Below, piece after piece: positions 1 to 5,859 of a DNA stretch of 7,441 bases (position 1 is its first letter; each line of letters starts with the position of its first letter). The translations under genes were made by a program, and so were the position numbers. The notes under the pieces are model-generated. The model was not told where the DNA came from and ran no database searches. It saw only the letters and a program-made list of their open reading frames with translations. Origin of the DNA: Phycisphaerales bacterium (GTDB lineage Bacteria > Planctomycetota > Phycisphaerae > Tepidisphaerales > Tepidisphaeraceae); NCBI GenBank assembly GCA_003153655.1, contig PMAK01000254.1, positions 499 through 7,939 of the forward strand, given 5' to 3'.

Positions 1-18
1 TAGAAGTGGCGCGAGCCA

Positions 19-1254
19 TTATTTGATTTTCTCGACCTGCGTCGCGAAATCAGCGGCGGTTTTCAGCATTGCTTCGTCTTCTTCGTCCCATCCCCGGCCG
101 CGGCGGGAATAGACTTGTTTCATGACCTCTTTGGCTTTTTCTGTGTTGTAGGGCAACTGTCCCGCGTCGGTGTTGAAGGTGAAGCTGGGAATGAAGTGTG
201 GGGGTAACTGGCTGGCGGCTAGTAGGCTGCAATAGCCGACGTAGGTGCCGGTGTTGAGGCGGGTGCCGATGGCGGTTTTGGTGTGGTCGCCGATCATTGA
301 GCCTAAGAAACGTCTGTCGGTTTCGATTTCTTTTTTGCCGATGCGCATCTTGATGGGGCCGTAGGTGTTTTTCAGGTTGCTTGTGGTGGTGCCTGCGCCG
401 AGGTTGACCCATTCGCCTATGTAGCTGTGGCCTACGAAGCCGTAGTGGGCTTTGTTGCTGTAGCCGAGGAAGATGCTGGCGGCTACTTCGCCGCCTACTT
501 TGCACATTGGGCCGATGCTTGTGCCTGAATGAATGTGGGACATCGGGGAGATCGTGGAATAGCGGCCGATGTAGATGGGGCCTTCTAATACGCTGTTTGG
601 GCCGATGGATGCGCCTTCGTCGATGACGATGGGGCCTTTGCTGGCATCCAATACCACGCCGGGGGAGATCCTGGCCTTGGGGCGGACGATCACATCCTGT
701 TCGGCGATGAGGTGAAATTTTCCTTCCGGGGCCTTCGGGCGATTTTTCATTTGGATCGCGTCGGCGACGATCGCTTCTTCGTTCCAATGGACTAGATCCC
801 AGATGTATTCGGCTAAGCGCGTTTGGTCGGCCCATTGGGGGAGATCGAGGAGTTTTAGCCAGCGGTCGGTGCGATTCATGACGTCTTCGTGAGAGAGGCC
901 CGGCGCTTTTGCGTAGGCCTGGCGGATGAGGTTTCCTTCATCGAGAGTGACCATTGGATCGGTGATGCGCGGGAACTGGCTGAGGTGCAGGGTTCGGCCG
1001 TTGGTGATGAAGGCGGGTTCATCATCCAGTGGGGTGTTGACCGAGACGGGGATCGAAATCGTCGGCACGATGTACTTTTGGCAATAGGGGACGAGTTCGG
1101 GACGGACCCAGAGTGTGAGGCGAAGGGGCTGGACGTGCTGGATTTGTTTTTCGAGGAGGGTGCTGGCGCCGCTGAGGAGGGAGAAGACGGGACGGCTGAT
1201 GGAGAGGGGAGCCATCGATCCCCAGCGCGAGCCCTCAAAGACGACGAGATGCAT
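19..1254 (-). CDS. GlmU-like putative sugar nucleotidyltransferase / acyltransferase (left-handed beta-helix)
   Basis: This 411-residue protein resembles the alternative GlmU-like family (TIGR03991 type) seen in Bacteroidetes and Planctomycetes. That family is predicted to make UDP-GlcNAc or a related sugar nucleotide in the cytoplasm for envelope polymers. Residues 1-180 form a divergent nucleotidyltransferase-like half that opens MHLVVFEGSRWGSMAPLSIS and then has RPV. The classical GlmU signature (LAAGxGTRM) is absent. Residues about 183-345 carry hexapeptide repeats of a left-handed beta-helix (for example ISPGVV, ASIGPN, TSIGPM), with the family-typical GYSNKAHYGFVGHSYIG (264-280), NLGAGTTTSNLKN (284-296) and FLGSMIGDHTKTAIG (316-330). 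The first Met fits the family N-terminus. No Shine-Dalgarno precedes it; a TATCAT box lies 6 nt upstream, so the mRNA may be leaderless. The small membrane-protein gene lies 97 bp upstream on the same strand. Family assignment is confident; the exact substrate is not known. Confidence 0.85.
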   Translation of the reverse strand: MHLVVFEGSRWGSMAPLSISRPVFSLLSGASTLLEKQIQHVQPLRLTLWVRPELVPYCQKYIVPTISIPVSVNTPLDDEPAFITNGRTLHLSQFPRITDPMVTLDEGNLIRQAYAKAPGLSHEDVMNRTDRWLKLLDLPQWADQTRLAEYIWDLVHWNEEAIVADAIQMKNRPKAPEGKFHLIAEQDVIVRPKARISPGVVLDASKGPIVIDEGASIGPNSVLEGPIYIGRYSTISPMSHIHSGTSIGPMCKVGGEVAASIFLGYSNKAHYGFVGHSYIGEWVNLGAGTTTSNLKNTYGPIKMRIGKKEIETDRRFLGSMIGDHTKTAIGTRLNTGTYVGYCSLLAASQLPPHFIPSFTFNTDAGQLPYNTEKAKEVMKQVYSRRGRGWDEEDEAMLKTAADFATQVEKIK

Positions 1255-1260
1255 GAAGGG

Positions 1261-1289
1261 ATGATACCTGACGGCGCAGGAGAGATGAA
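1261..1289 (-). promoter_or_regulatory. candidate promoter of the GlmU-like gene
   Basis: On the minus strand TATCAT (1266-1261) matches the -10 consensus at five of six positions. TTCATC (1289-1284) sits 17 bp upstream and matches the -35 consensus at only three of six. The -10 box ends 6 nt before the ATG at 1254, so transcription would begin at or very near the start codon. No Shine-Dalgarno is present, which agrees with a leaderless start. Prediction by eye; weak on its own. Confidence 0.3.
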
Positions 1290-1330
1290 TCTATTTGCCG
1301 CGAACAAAAGCGAGCGGAGATTCAGCGCCA

Positions 1331-1360
1331 GAGAGATCAGCCCTGGAGAGATCAGCGTTG
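1331..1360. repeat. 15-bp tandem duplication across a stop codon
   Basis: Two adjacent 15-base units, GAGAGATCAGCCCTG (1331-1345) and GAGAGATCAGCGTTG (1346-1360), agree at 13 positions and share an exact 11-base core. The second copy covers the last two codons and TGA stop of the 75-residue gene (minus strand). The first copy lies just past the stop. It looks like a local slippage duplication. Confidence 0.7.
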
Positions 1361-1579
1361 GGCGGTTTGTAGGTGAACGACCGGGGTGGCGGCGGATGAA
1401 AGAGAGAGCGCATTGGAAGAGGCGGGCGCGGAGCGCGCTTCGACCTGTTGGGTTTTGGCGCCTTGAGCGTCCTGGGTGTCGTTGCCGTCGCCTTGGAAGA
1501 CGAGAACGCCGATGCAGGCCGCGAATACCGCGGTTGCAGAGATTACTCCAAGCTGAACTGCCCTACGTTGCGAGATCAT
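1352..1579 (-). CDS. small single-span membrane protein, function unknown
   Basis: I do not recognise this 75-residue protein. It begins MISQRRAVQLGVISATAVFA, a short positively charged N-terminus followed by a hydrophobic span to about residue 28 (continuing ACIGVLVF). The rest is polar, low-complexity and rich in Ser, Ala, Gln and Thr, with no recognisable domain. The likely form is an N-in membrane anchor with a disordered extracytoplasmic tail. VFAAC (18-22) loosely resembles a lipobox, but Phe at -3 and the hydrophobic run continuing past Cys make a lipoprotein less likely. The gene looks real: GGAGG (minus strand, 1592-1588) lies 8 nt before the ATG, one of the best ribosome-binding sites here. 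It sits between panE and the GlmU-like gene on the same strand, with its own candidate promoter and a hairpin in the leader. Confidence 0.7.
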   Translation of the reverse strand: MISQRRAVQLGVISATAVFAACIGVLVFQGDGNDTQDAQGAKTQQVEARSAPASSNALSLSSAATPVVHLQTAQR

Positions 1580-1611
1580 TGCTCGAACCTCCGCAACCCC
1601 TTTTTCCTATT

Positions 1612-1661
1612 CGAATATAAAAGCGAGAAGGCCGAAATGCGGTGCGCCATTCACTCTCGCT
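1612..1661 (-). terminator. hairpin plus T-rich run between panE and the small membrane-protein gene
   Basis: On the minus strand AGCGAGA (1661-1655) can pair with TCTCGCT (1628-1622), and TTTTATATT (1621-1613) follows at once. The 26-nt loop is long for an intrinsic terminator. It could end panE transcription about 90 nt past its stop. If the promoter at 1673-1700 is real, it would instead be a leader structure or attenuator ahead of the Shine-Dalgarno at 1592-1588. Stem and T-run are directly visible; the role is inferred. Confidence 0.35.
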
Positions 1662-1672
1662 CTCCATATATA

Positions 1673-1700
1673 TCTATAAATCATAATGGGAAAAACGCAA
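1673..1700 (-). promoter_or_regulatory. candidate promoter of the small membrane-protein gene
   Basis: In an AT-rich patch, minus-strand TTGCGT (1700-1695) and TATAGA (1678-1673) are 16 bp apart. They match the -35 and -10 consensus at three and four of six positions. The predicted leader of roughly 85 nt would contain the 1661-1622 hairpin and the strong GGAGG. Weak prediction. Confidence 0.25.
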
Positions 1701-1748
1701 CTAAAACCACGAGATTTTTGGCAACAATTTTGCGGGCGATTCTTCAGG

Positions 1749-2678
1749 CTATTTTGCCACATCTACCAGACGCAATATATTGTAAAGCATTTCCATATAT
1801 GGCGTTGCGATTGATTTTTCGCGTGCCAGCTTGAGCGGATTGCCGAGGATTGCCTCGATCTCCATCGGGCGGCCCATACGCCGGTCAATCTGCATACTGG
1901 TCTTATACGCTCCCATTGTTTGTGTATGGCGAATTTTGGCTTCGATGATGGTTAAGTTGAATTGGACGCCGAGGGGCTTGGCGGTTTCGATCACTTCCTG
2001 CATCAGGCGGCGAGCGAGGATTAGGCCGTGGGGGTTTGAGAGGATCTGATCGGTGGTTAGATCGAGGGCGGCGCCGAGGCCATTAAAGGGGACGTTCCAG
2101 ATGAGTTTGTCCCAGCGGCCGACGGTTAGATTGTCGAGGACTTCGCATGTTACCTGGCTGGCGTTGAAGAGGTCTGAGATTTTTTTTGCGCGGTCGCTGG
2201 TGATGTTGAAGGGTTCGCCGAGGCGGATGACGCCGTGGTCGGTGTGGAGGATTTCGCCGGGGTTTGGGCGGTTGATGCAGACGAAGGCCATGCCGCCGAG
2301 GATTCTGTCGCGGCCAAAGAGGTCGGCGAGGAGTTCTTCGTTCCCGAGGCCATTTTGGAGGGTGAGGATTATTGAGTCTGGTTTCAGGACTGGAGCGATG
2401 AGGTCGTGGAGATGTTGGTTGGCTGTGGTTTTGAGGGTGACCAGCACCAGATCGGCCTTGGGCATTTGGCGCGGATCGTCGTAGGCGCTGATTTGATCGG
2501 GCGTGAGGGAGAAATCGCCGTCGTGGCTTTGGATGGTCATGCCGTTGCGGCGGATTTGATTGCAATCGGCGCGGGTGAGGAGGTGGACGTTGTGGCCGTG
2601 CTGGGCCAGGCGCGCGCCGTAGTAGCCCCCTACCGCGCCGGCGCCGATGACGGCGATGACCGGGTTGGCGAGGGTCAT
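1749..2678 (-). CDS. panE: 2-dehydropantoate 2-reductase (ketopantoate reductase) family protein
   Basis: This 309-residue protein has the normal length and layout of PanE/ApbA, the cytoplasmic NADPH-dependent enzyme reducing ketopantoate to pantoate for pantothenate and coenzyme A synthesis. The N-terminal Rossmann fold shows GAGAVGGYYGARL (12-24, GxGxxG at 12-17). LKTTAN carries the conserved Lys83 and LQNGLGNEE has Asn109. The C-terminal helical domain has WDKLIWNVPFN with the expected catalytic Lys191 plus Asn195 and Asn199, and MEIEAILG with a Glu (273) where the family binds substrate. The start is supported by GGAG 8 nt upstream, inside the 3' end of cobA-hemD. The start and the upstream stop overlap as ATGA, implying translational coupling. 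The partner is unusual because pantothenate and tetrapyrrole synthesis share no step. The superfamily has paralogues of uncertain substrate, so the pathway role is likely, not proven. Confidence 0.88.
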   Translation of the reverse strand: MTLANPVIAVIGAGAVGGYYGARLAQHGHNVHLLTRADCNQIRRNGMTIQSHDGDFSLTPDQISAYDDPRQMPKADLVLVTLKTTANQHLHDLIAPVLKPDSIILTLQNGLGNEELLADLFGRDRILGGMAFVCINRPNPGEILHTDHGVIRLGEPFNITSDRAKKISDLFNASQVTCEVLDNLTVGRWDKLIWNVPFNGLGAALDLTTDQILSNPHGLILARRLMQEVIETAKPLGVQFNLTIIEAKIRHTQTMGAYKTSMQIDRRMGRPMEIEAILGNPLKLAREKSIATPYMEMLYNILRLVDVAK

Positions 2679-4249
2679 GGAGATTTCTCCTGATGGGCGA
2701 CGATGGCGGAGATCAGGCCATCGATATCGAATTTAGTTCCTTGGATTGTGGGTTCTAAATTCAGATCGCGCAGGGTTTGGGTGGTGATGGGGCCGATGCT
2801 GGCTAGTTTTATGTGCGCGAGTTTTTGGCGGTGATCGGGGCCGAGGAGATCGGCGAAATTTTTCGCGGTGCTGCTGCTGGTGAAGGTGATCCAGTTGATT
2901 CGGCCGGTGACCAGCGATTCGATGAGAGTTGCGGGGAGTTCGGCGGCGCGGCGGGTTTCGTAGAGGGGGACGTCTTTTACTTCGGCGGCGCCGGCTTGCT
3001 GGAGACGTTCGCGGAGGAGCGGGCGTGCGATGTCGGCTCGGAGCAGGAGGAATCGCTGGCTGGCTATGGCATTTCGCTGCGCTAGTTCATCGGCAAGGGC
3101 TTCGGCTACGAAAGTTTTGGAGCAGAGATCGACTTTGAGGCAGAGATCGCGCGCGATAGCCTGGGCGGTGGCTTGGCCGATGGCGGCGATTTTGGCTTGG
3201 CCGAAGAGGCGGGCGTCGTGACCGAGAGCGAATAATCGCTTTCTGGTGGCGGTGACGCCGCTAGCGCTGGTGAAGCAGATCCAATCGTAATTTCCGGCGG
3301 ATTTTATTGCGGCGTCGATCGGCGCGAGGTCGGCCGGTTCGTGCAGTTCTATTGTTGGGGCTTCGATTACTGATGCGCCTAATTCTTCGAGACGCTCTGA
3401 GAGTTCGCTGGCTTGATGGCGCGAGCGGGTGACGACGATGGTTTGGCCGAAGAGTTGGCGATGCTCGAACCATGAGAGAGTGTTTCGCAATTCGACGACC
3501 TTGCCGATGATTGTGATTGCGGGGGATTGCAGTTTGGCTTCGGCTACATCTTGCGCTAAACGCGAGAGGGTGGAGACGACGGTTTTTTGTGTTGGCATTG
3601 TGCCCCACTGGATTGTGGCGGCGGCCGTTTCTGGGGACATGCCGTTTTCGATCAGTCGTGAGCAGATGCGAGCGAGCGATTTCACGCCCATGTAAAACGC
3701 GATGCAGGGAAGTTTGGCGATGATGTCCCAATTGATGTCGCCGGCATCGCCCTTTTCGCGGGATTTGGTTTGATCGTCGCGGTATTCATCTTCTTTTTCG
3801 TGGCCGGTGATGAAGGTGAAACTGGAATTGAGATCGCGGTGGGTGACGGGGATGCCGGCGTAGGTGGGCGCGGCGATGGCGGCGGTGATGCCGGGGATTA
3901 TTTCGAAGGGGATTTTTGCATCGGCGAGGGCCTGGCATTCTTCGCCGCCGCGGCCGAAGACGAAGGGATCGCCGCCCTTTAGGCGAACGACGCGCTTGCC
4001 GGCGCGGGCCTTTTCGATCAGGAGGGCGTTAATTTGTTCCTGGGGTAGCGAATGTGCCGCGGCTTTCTTTCCGACATAGATGGCTTCGGCGTGGGGGCAA
4101 TAACTGAGCAGGCGTGGGTTGGACAACAAATCGTAAATGACGATATCGGCTTGTTCCAATAATTTCGCCCCGCGCACGGTGATGAGGCCGGGGTCTCCCG
4201 GACCTGCGCCGACGAGATAGACAATTCCAGGTGATGGGGACATTTTCAC
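2675..4249 (-). CDS. cobA-hemD: fused uroporphyrinogen-III C-methyltransferase / uroporphyrinogen-III synthase
   Basis: This 524-residue fusion carries two consecutive cytoplasmic tetrapyrrole activities. HemD closes hydroxymethylbilane to uroporphyrinogen III. CobA (SUMT) methylates it with SAM to precorrin-2 for siroheme and cobalamin. The CobA half (about 8-265) shows YLVGAGPGDPGLIT (11-24), VRLKGGDPFVFGRGGEE (88-104), PGITAAIAAPTYAGIPVTHR (119-138), TGHE (148-151) and MGV (187-189), all SAM/substrate motifs of the family. A charged stretch at 152-172 interrupts it. The HemD half (about 268-520) shows VVTRSRHQASEL, ICFTSASGV (324-332), LLRADIARPLL (402-412), WITFTSSSTAKNF (453-465) and ASIGPIT (483-489). 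The longest frame starts with GTG at 4249. An ATG two codons in (4243) is an equally good start, and neither has a clear Shine-Dalgarno. The gene is divergent from pilZ and coupled to panE. Confidence 0.95.
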   Translation of the reverse strand: MKMSPSPGIVYLVGAGPGDPGLITVRGAKLLEQADIVIYDLLSNPRLLSYCPHAEAIYVGKKAAAHSLPQEQINALLIEKARAGKRVVRLKGGDPFVFGRGGEECQALADAKIPFEIIPGITAAIAAPTYAGIPVTHRDLNSSFTFITGHEKEDEYRDDQTKSREKGDAGDINWDIIAKLPCIAFYMGVKSLARICSRLIENGMSPETAAATIQWGTMPTQKTVVSTLSRLAQDVAEAKLQSPAITIIGKVVELRNTLSWFEHRQLFGQTIVVTRSRHQASELSERLEELGASVIEAPTIELHEPADLAPIDAAIKSAGNYDWICFTSASGVTATRKRLFALGHDARLFGQAKIAAIGQATAQAIARDLCLKVDLCSKTFVAEALADELAQRNAIASQRFLLLRADIARPLLRERLQQAGAAEVKDVPLYETRRAAELPATLIESLVTGRINWITFTSSSTAKNFADLLGPDHRQKLAHIKLASIGPITTQTLRDLNLEPTIQGTKFDIDGLISAIVAHQEKSP

Positions 4250-4376
4250 AATGCGGCTAAATCTCTAAGCAAGATAGATAACCTTTTCCGCCTTTCTGGC
4301 CGATGAGCCTACAGGATTTTGGTTGCTGACGCAGCAGCGTGGCTGGTCGGCGGACTGATAAAAAGGAGCGTCGCGT
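4250..4376. other. divergent intergenic region between cobA-hemD and pilZ
   Basis: These 127 bases must hold promoters for both divergent units, but I could not identify a convincing -35/-10 pair on either strand. On the plus strand GTTGCTG (4322-4328) pairs with CAGCAGC (4332-4338) around an ACG loop, with one G-U pair, about 38 nt before the pilZ ATG. No known riboswitch class is recognisable; the bases do not fit the c-di-GMP-I or cobalamin consensus cores. Confidence 0.4.
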
Positions 4377-4724
4377 ATGGTTGCACTGCTGAAAATGCCT
4401 GCCCATCTGCCAGAAGAGTCCTGGGCGGACCGACGGATGTTTCCGCGCAAGGAGTTTCACGCGACCGTACAGGGGCATCGGATGGATCACACCATCGAAG
4501 CGCGGCAGATGCCTCGGCTGAGCCTTATGCTGCGCGATTTGTCGCTGGGCGGGCTGTCGGCCATTTCTGATAGACCGCTGAGCAGAGGGGAACATCTCTC
4601 CGTCAGCTTTCCGCAAGAGGGAATGCTGCGTGGCTGGGATGCGTTTGGGCGCGTCATTCGCTGCGATCCCAGCGGGATGGGATATCGGGTTGCGGTGGAG
4701 TTTGATCCGCTTCCGGCAGCGTAG
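4377..4724 (+). CDS. single-domain PilZ protein, putative c-di-GMP receptor
   Basis: This 115-residue soluble protein is essentially one PilZ domain, the c-di-GMP-binding beta-barrel controlling motility, adhesion or exopolysaccharide in many bacteria. Both ligand motifs are intact. The RxxxR element is R20-x3-R24 in RRMFPRKEF, and the DxSxxG element is D54/S56/G59 in RDLSLGG. The spacing fits the family. GRVIRC (about 90-95) and YRVAVEFDPL (about 102-111) are the usual closing strands. A short unstructured N-terminus precedes the domain and no output domain is attached, so it would act on a partner. AAGGAG (4363-4368) lies 8 nt before the ATG, so the start is secure. The gene has its own terminator and is probably monocistronic. 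Neighbours do not reveal its target; a nearby exosortase-type protein makes a surface or biofilm role conceivable, but that is speculation. Confidence 0.85.
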   Translation: MVALLKMPAHLPEESWADRRMFPRKEFHATVQGHRMDHTIEARQMPRLSLMLRDLSLGGLSAISDRPLSRGEHLSVSFPQEGMLRGWDAFGRVIRCDPSGMGYRVAVEFDPLPAA

Positions 4725-4738
4725 AGATTACATATCTA

Positions 4739-4773
4739 AATGCCGATTGCCGAGTGCCAAATGCCGAATGAGG
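4739..4773. repeat. degenerate heptad tandem repeat, consensus A(A/T/G)TGCCG
   Basis: Five consecutive 7-base units are visible: AATGCCG, ATTGCCG, AGTGCCA, AATGCCG, AATGAGG. The last has decayed at the 3' end. The array fills the gap between pilZ and tatC. Units 3-5 supply the left arm and loop of the pilZ terminator. Similar heptanucleotide arrays are known between genes in cyanobacteria and some other bacteria. Whether this one is a dispersed family here cannot be seen from one window. Confidence 0.65.
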
Positions 4774-4798
4774 GAAAGGCAGTTGGCGTTTCTTTTTT
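4754..4798 (+). terminator. intrinsic terminator of pilZ
   Basis: GCCAA (4756-4760) pairs with TTGGC (4783-4787), extended outward by two G-U pairs. After one A/G mismatch, TGCC (4762-4765) pairs with GGCA (4778-4781) around a 12-nt loop. TTTCTTTTTT (4789-4798) follows directly. It starts about 30 nt after the pilZ stop and separates pilZ from tatC, which therefore needs its own promoter. Confidence 0.7.
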
Positions 4799-4846
4799 CA
4801 AATAGGCAATTTCTACCTCCTCTCGTCTGCGCGGCCGCTTTGCCCT

Positions 4847-4852
4847 TACAAT
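4847..4852 (+). promoter_or_regulatory. tatC: candidate -10 box of tatC, implying a leaderless mRNA
   Basis: TACAAT matches the -10 consensus at five of six positions and ends 7 nt before the tatC ATG at 4860. Transcription would start at or within a base or two of the start codon. No Shine-Dalgarno precedes the ATG (the bases are CCATTCC), which fits a leaderless message. No good -35 is visible at 16-18 bp. Confidence 0.4.
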
Positions 4853-4859
4853 CCATTCC

Positions 4860-5810
4860 ATGGGCGAAAGTCGGCGCGAGTTTAATCCTGATGATTTTCA
4901 GATGTCCATTGGGGATCATCTGGAGGACTTGCGCCGGCGGATCCTTCTTGGATTGCTTGGGCTTGTGCCCGCAGCTTTGGTTTGCCTGATCTATGGACAG
5001 CAAATCCTGGCGCTGCTTTGCAGGCCGCTTACCAGCGCGCTTCAGAAATACGATATCAGCCCGCAGGTATATACCGACGAACTCTCTGATGGGTTCATGG
5101 TCTATATTAAGCTGAGCTTTATCGCGGCCATTGCGATCGCGGGGCCGTGGATTATTTACCAGCTATGGAAATTTGTCGGCGCGGGGCTCTATCCGAGCGA
5201 GCGAAAGTATGTGACGAAATATGTTCCGCTCAGCATCGCACTGCTGTTCAGCGGGCTGGCGTTTGTTTATTTCATGGTGCTGCCGCTTTCGCTGCAGTTT
5301 TTTATCAGCTTTACGGCGGATATTCCGCTGCGAATGCCGCTGTCGCATCAGGTACATGCGTCGGCCACGACGCAGCCGACGTTTGTGCAGGCGGTGGCGG
5401 GGAATCCTGTGCATCCGGCGGATCTTCAGATGTGGTTCGACACCAGCCAGAGCCGGTTGAAGATGTTTATCGGGAATAAGGTGCGGGTGATTCCATTCGG
5501 GCCGGATAATTTGGTGGGGACGCATTTCACGTTGCCGGATTATCTCGATCTGGTTTTGCAACTGCTGCTGACGTTTGGATTGGCGTTTCAGTTGCCGCTG
5601 GTGGTGATGGCATTGGCACGAATCGGGATTGTGGAAGTAGCAACGCTGCGGAAATTGCGGCGATATGTTTATCTGGGTCTTTCGATGCTGGCGGCGGCGT
5701 TGGCGCCGGGGGATGTTGTGACGGCGACGATTGCGCTGTTGGTGCCGCTGATTTTGCTTTATGAGCTGGGGATATTCCTGGCGAAGATGCAGCCGAAGGC
5801 GGCGAAGTGA
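4860..5810 (+). CDS. tatC: Sec-independent (twin-arginine) protein translocase subunit TatC
   Basis: TatC is the inner-membrane receptor that recognises twin-arginine signal peptides and recruits TatA/B to export folded proteins. Its 316 residues exceed the roughly 250 usual for TatC. Motifs in order: HLEDLRRR (20-27) before TM1; FMVYIKLSFIAA and PWIIYQLWKFVGAGLYPSERKYV (79-118) covering TM2 and the following loop; TM3 about 122-148; TM4 in FGLAFQLPLVVMAL (239-252); TM5 about 268-283; APGD with conserved Asp285; TM6 ending in LLYELGIF (299-306). The excess is an insertion of about 55-60 residues in the loop between TM3 and TM4 (within about 152-226). The usual TM4 Glu is Gln244. The first Met gives a 14-residue extension, MGESRREFNPDDFQ, before MSIGDHLEDL; Met15 is the alternative start and neither has a Shine-Dalgarno. 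No tatA or tatB is in the window. Confidence 0.95.
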   Translation: MGESRREFNPDDFQMSIGDHLEDLRRRILLGLLGLVPAALVCLIYGQQILALLCRPLTSALQKYDISPQVYTDELSDGFMVYIKLSFIAAIAIAGPWIIYQLWKFVGAGLYPSERKYVTKYVPLSIALLFSGLAFVYFMVLPLSLQFFISFTADIPLRMPLSHQVHASATTQPTFVQAVAGNPVHPADLQMWFDTSQSRLKMFIGNKVRVIPFGPDNLVGTHFTLPDYLDLVLQLLLTFGLAFQLPLVVMALARIGIVEVATLRKLRRYVYLGLSMLAAALAPGDVVTATIALLVPLILLYELGIFLAKMQPKAAK

Positions 5811-5821
5811 ATCAGGGGCGG

Positions 5822-5859
5822 AAAAAAGCGACGCCCACCTGAATAGGCGGGCGTCGCTT
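5822..5859. terminator. bidirectional terminator between convergent tatC and the PEP-CTERM gene
   Basis: AAGCGACGCCC (5826-5836) pairs perfectly with GGGCGTCGCTT (5849-5859) across a 12-nt loop, an 11-bp GC-rich stem. On the minus strand a run of six T (5827-5822) overlaps and follows the stem, making a good terminator for the PEP-CTERM gene. On the plus strand the downstream run is weaker (TTGCAATGG), but the stem is only 15 nt past the tatC stop. Confidence 0.85.

Noticed and set aside
889..1620. Long plus-strand open frame (243 codons) opposite the GlmU-like and small membrane-protein genes
   Set aside because: Its translation is Arg/Glu/Gly-rich with no recognisable motif, and it is antisense to a clear family member. 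It is an artefact of GC-rich codon use.
4250..4376. A cobalamin or c-di-GMP riboswitch between cobA-hemD and pilZ
   Set aside because: The gene context invited it, but the conserved cores of these riboswitches are not present; only one short hairpin is visible.
4257..4616. Minus-strand frame of 119 codons overlapping pilZ
   Set aside because: It is antisense to a PilZ gene with intact ligand motifs and a strong ribosome-binding site; its translation is basic low-complexity sequence.
5163..5561. Minus-strand open frame inside tatC
   Set aside because: Arg/His/Gln-rich shadow of a well-supported tatC; no ribosome-binding site or motif.
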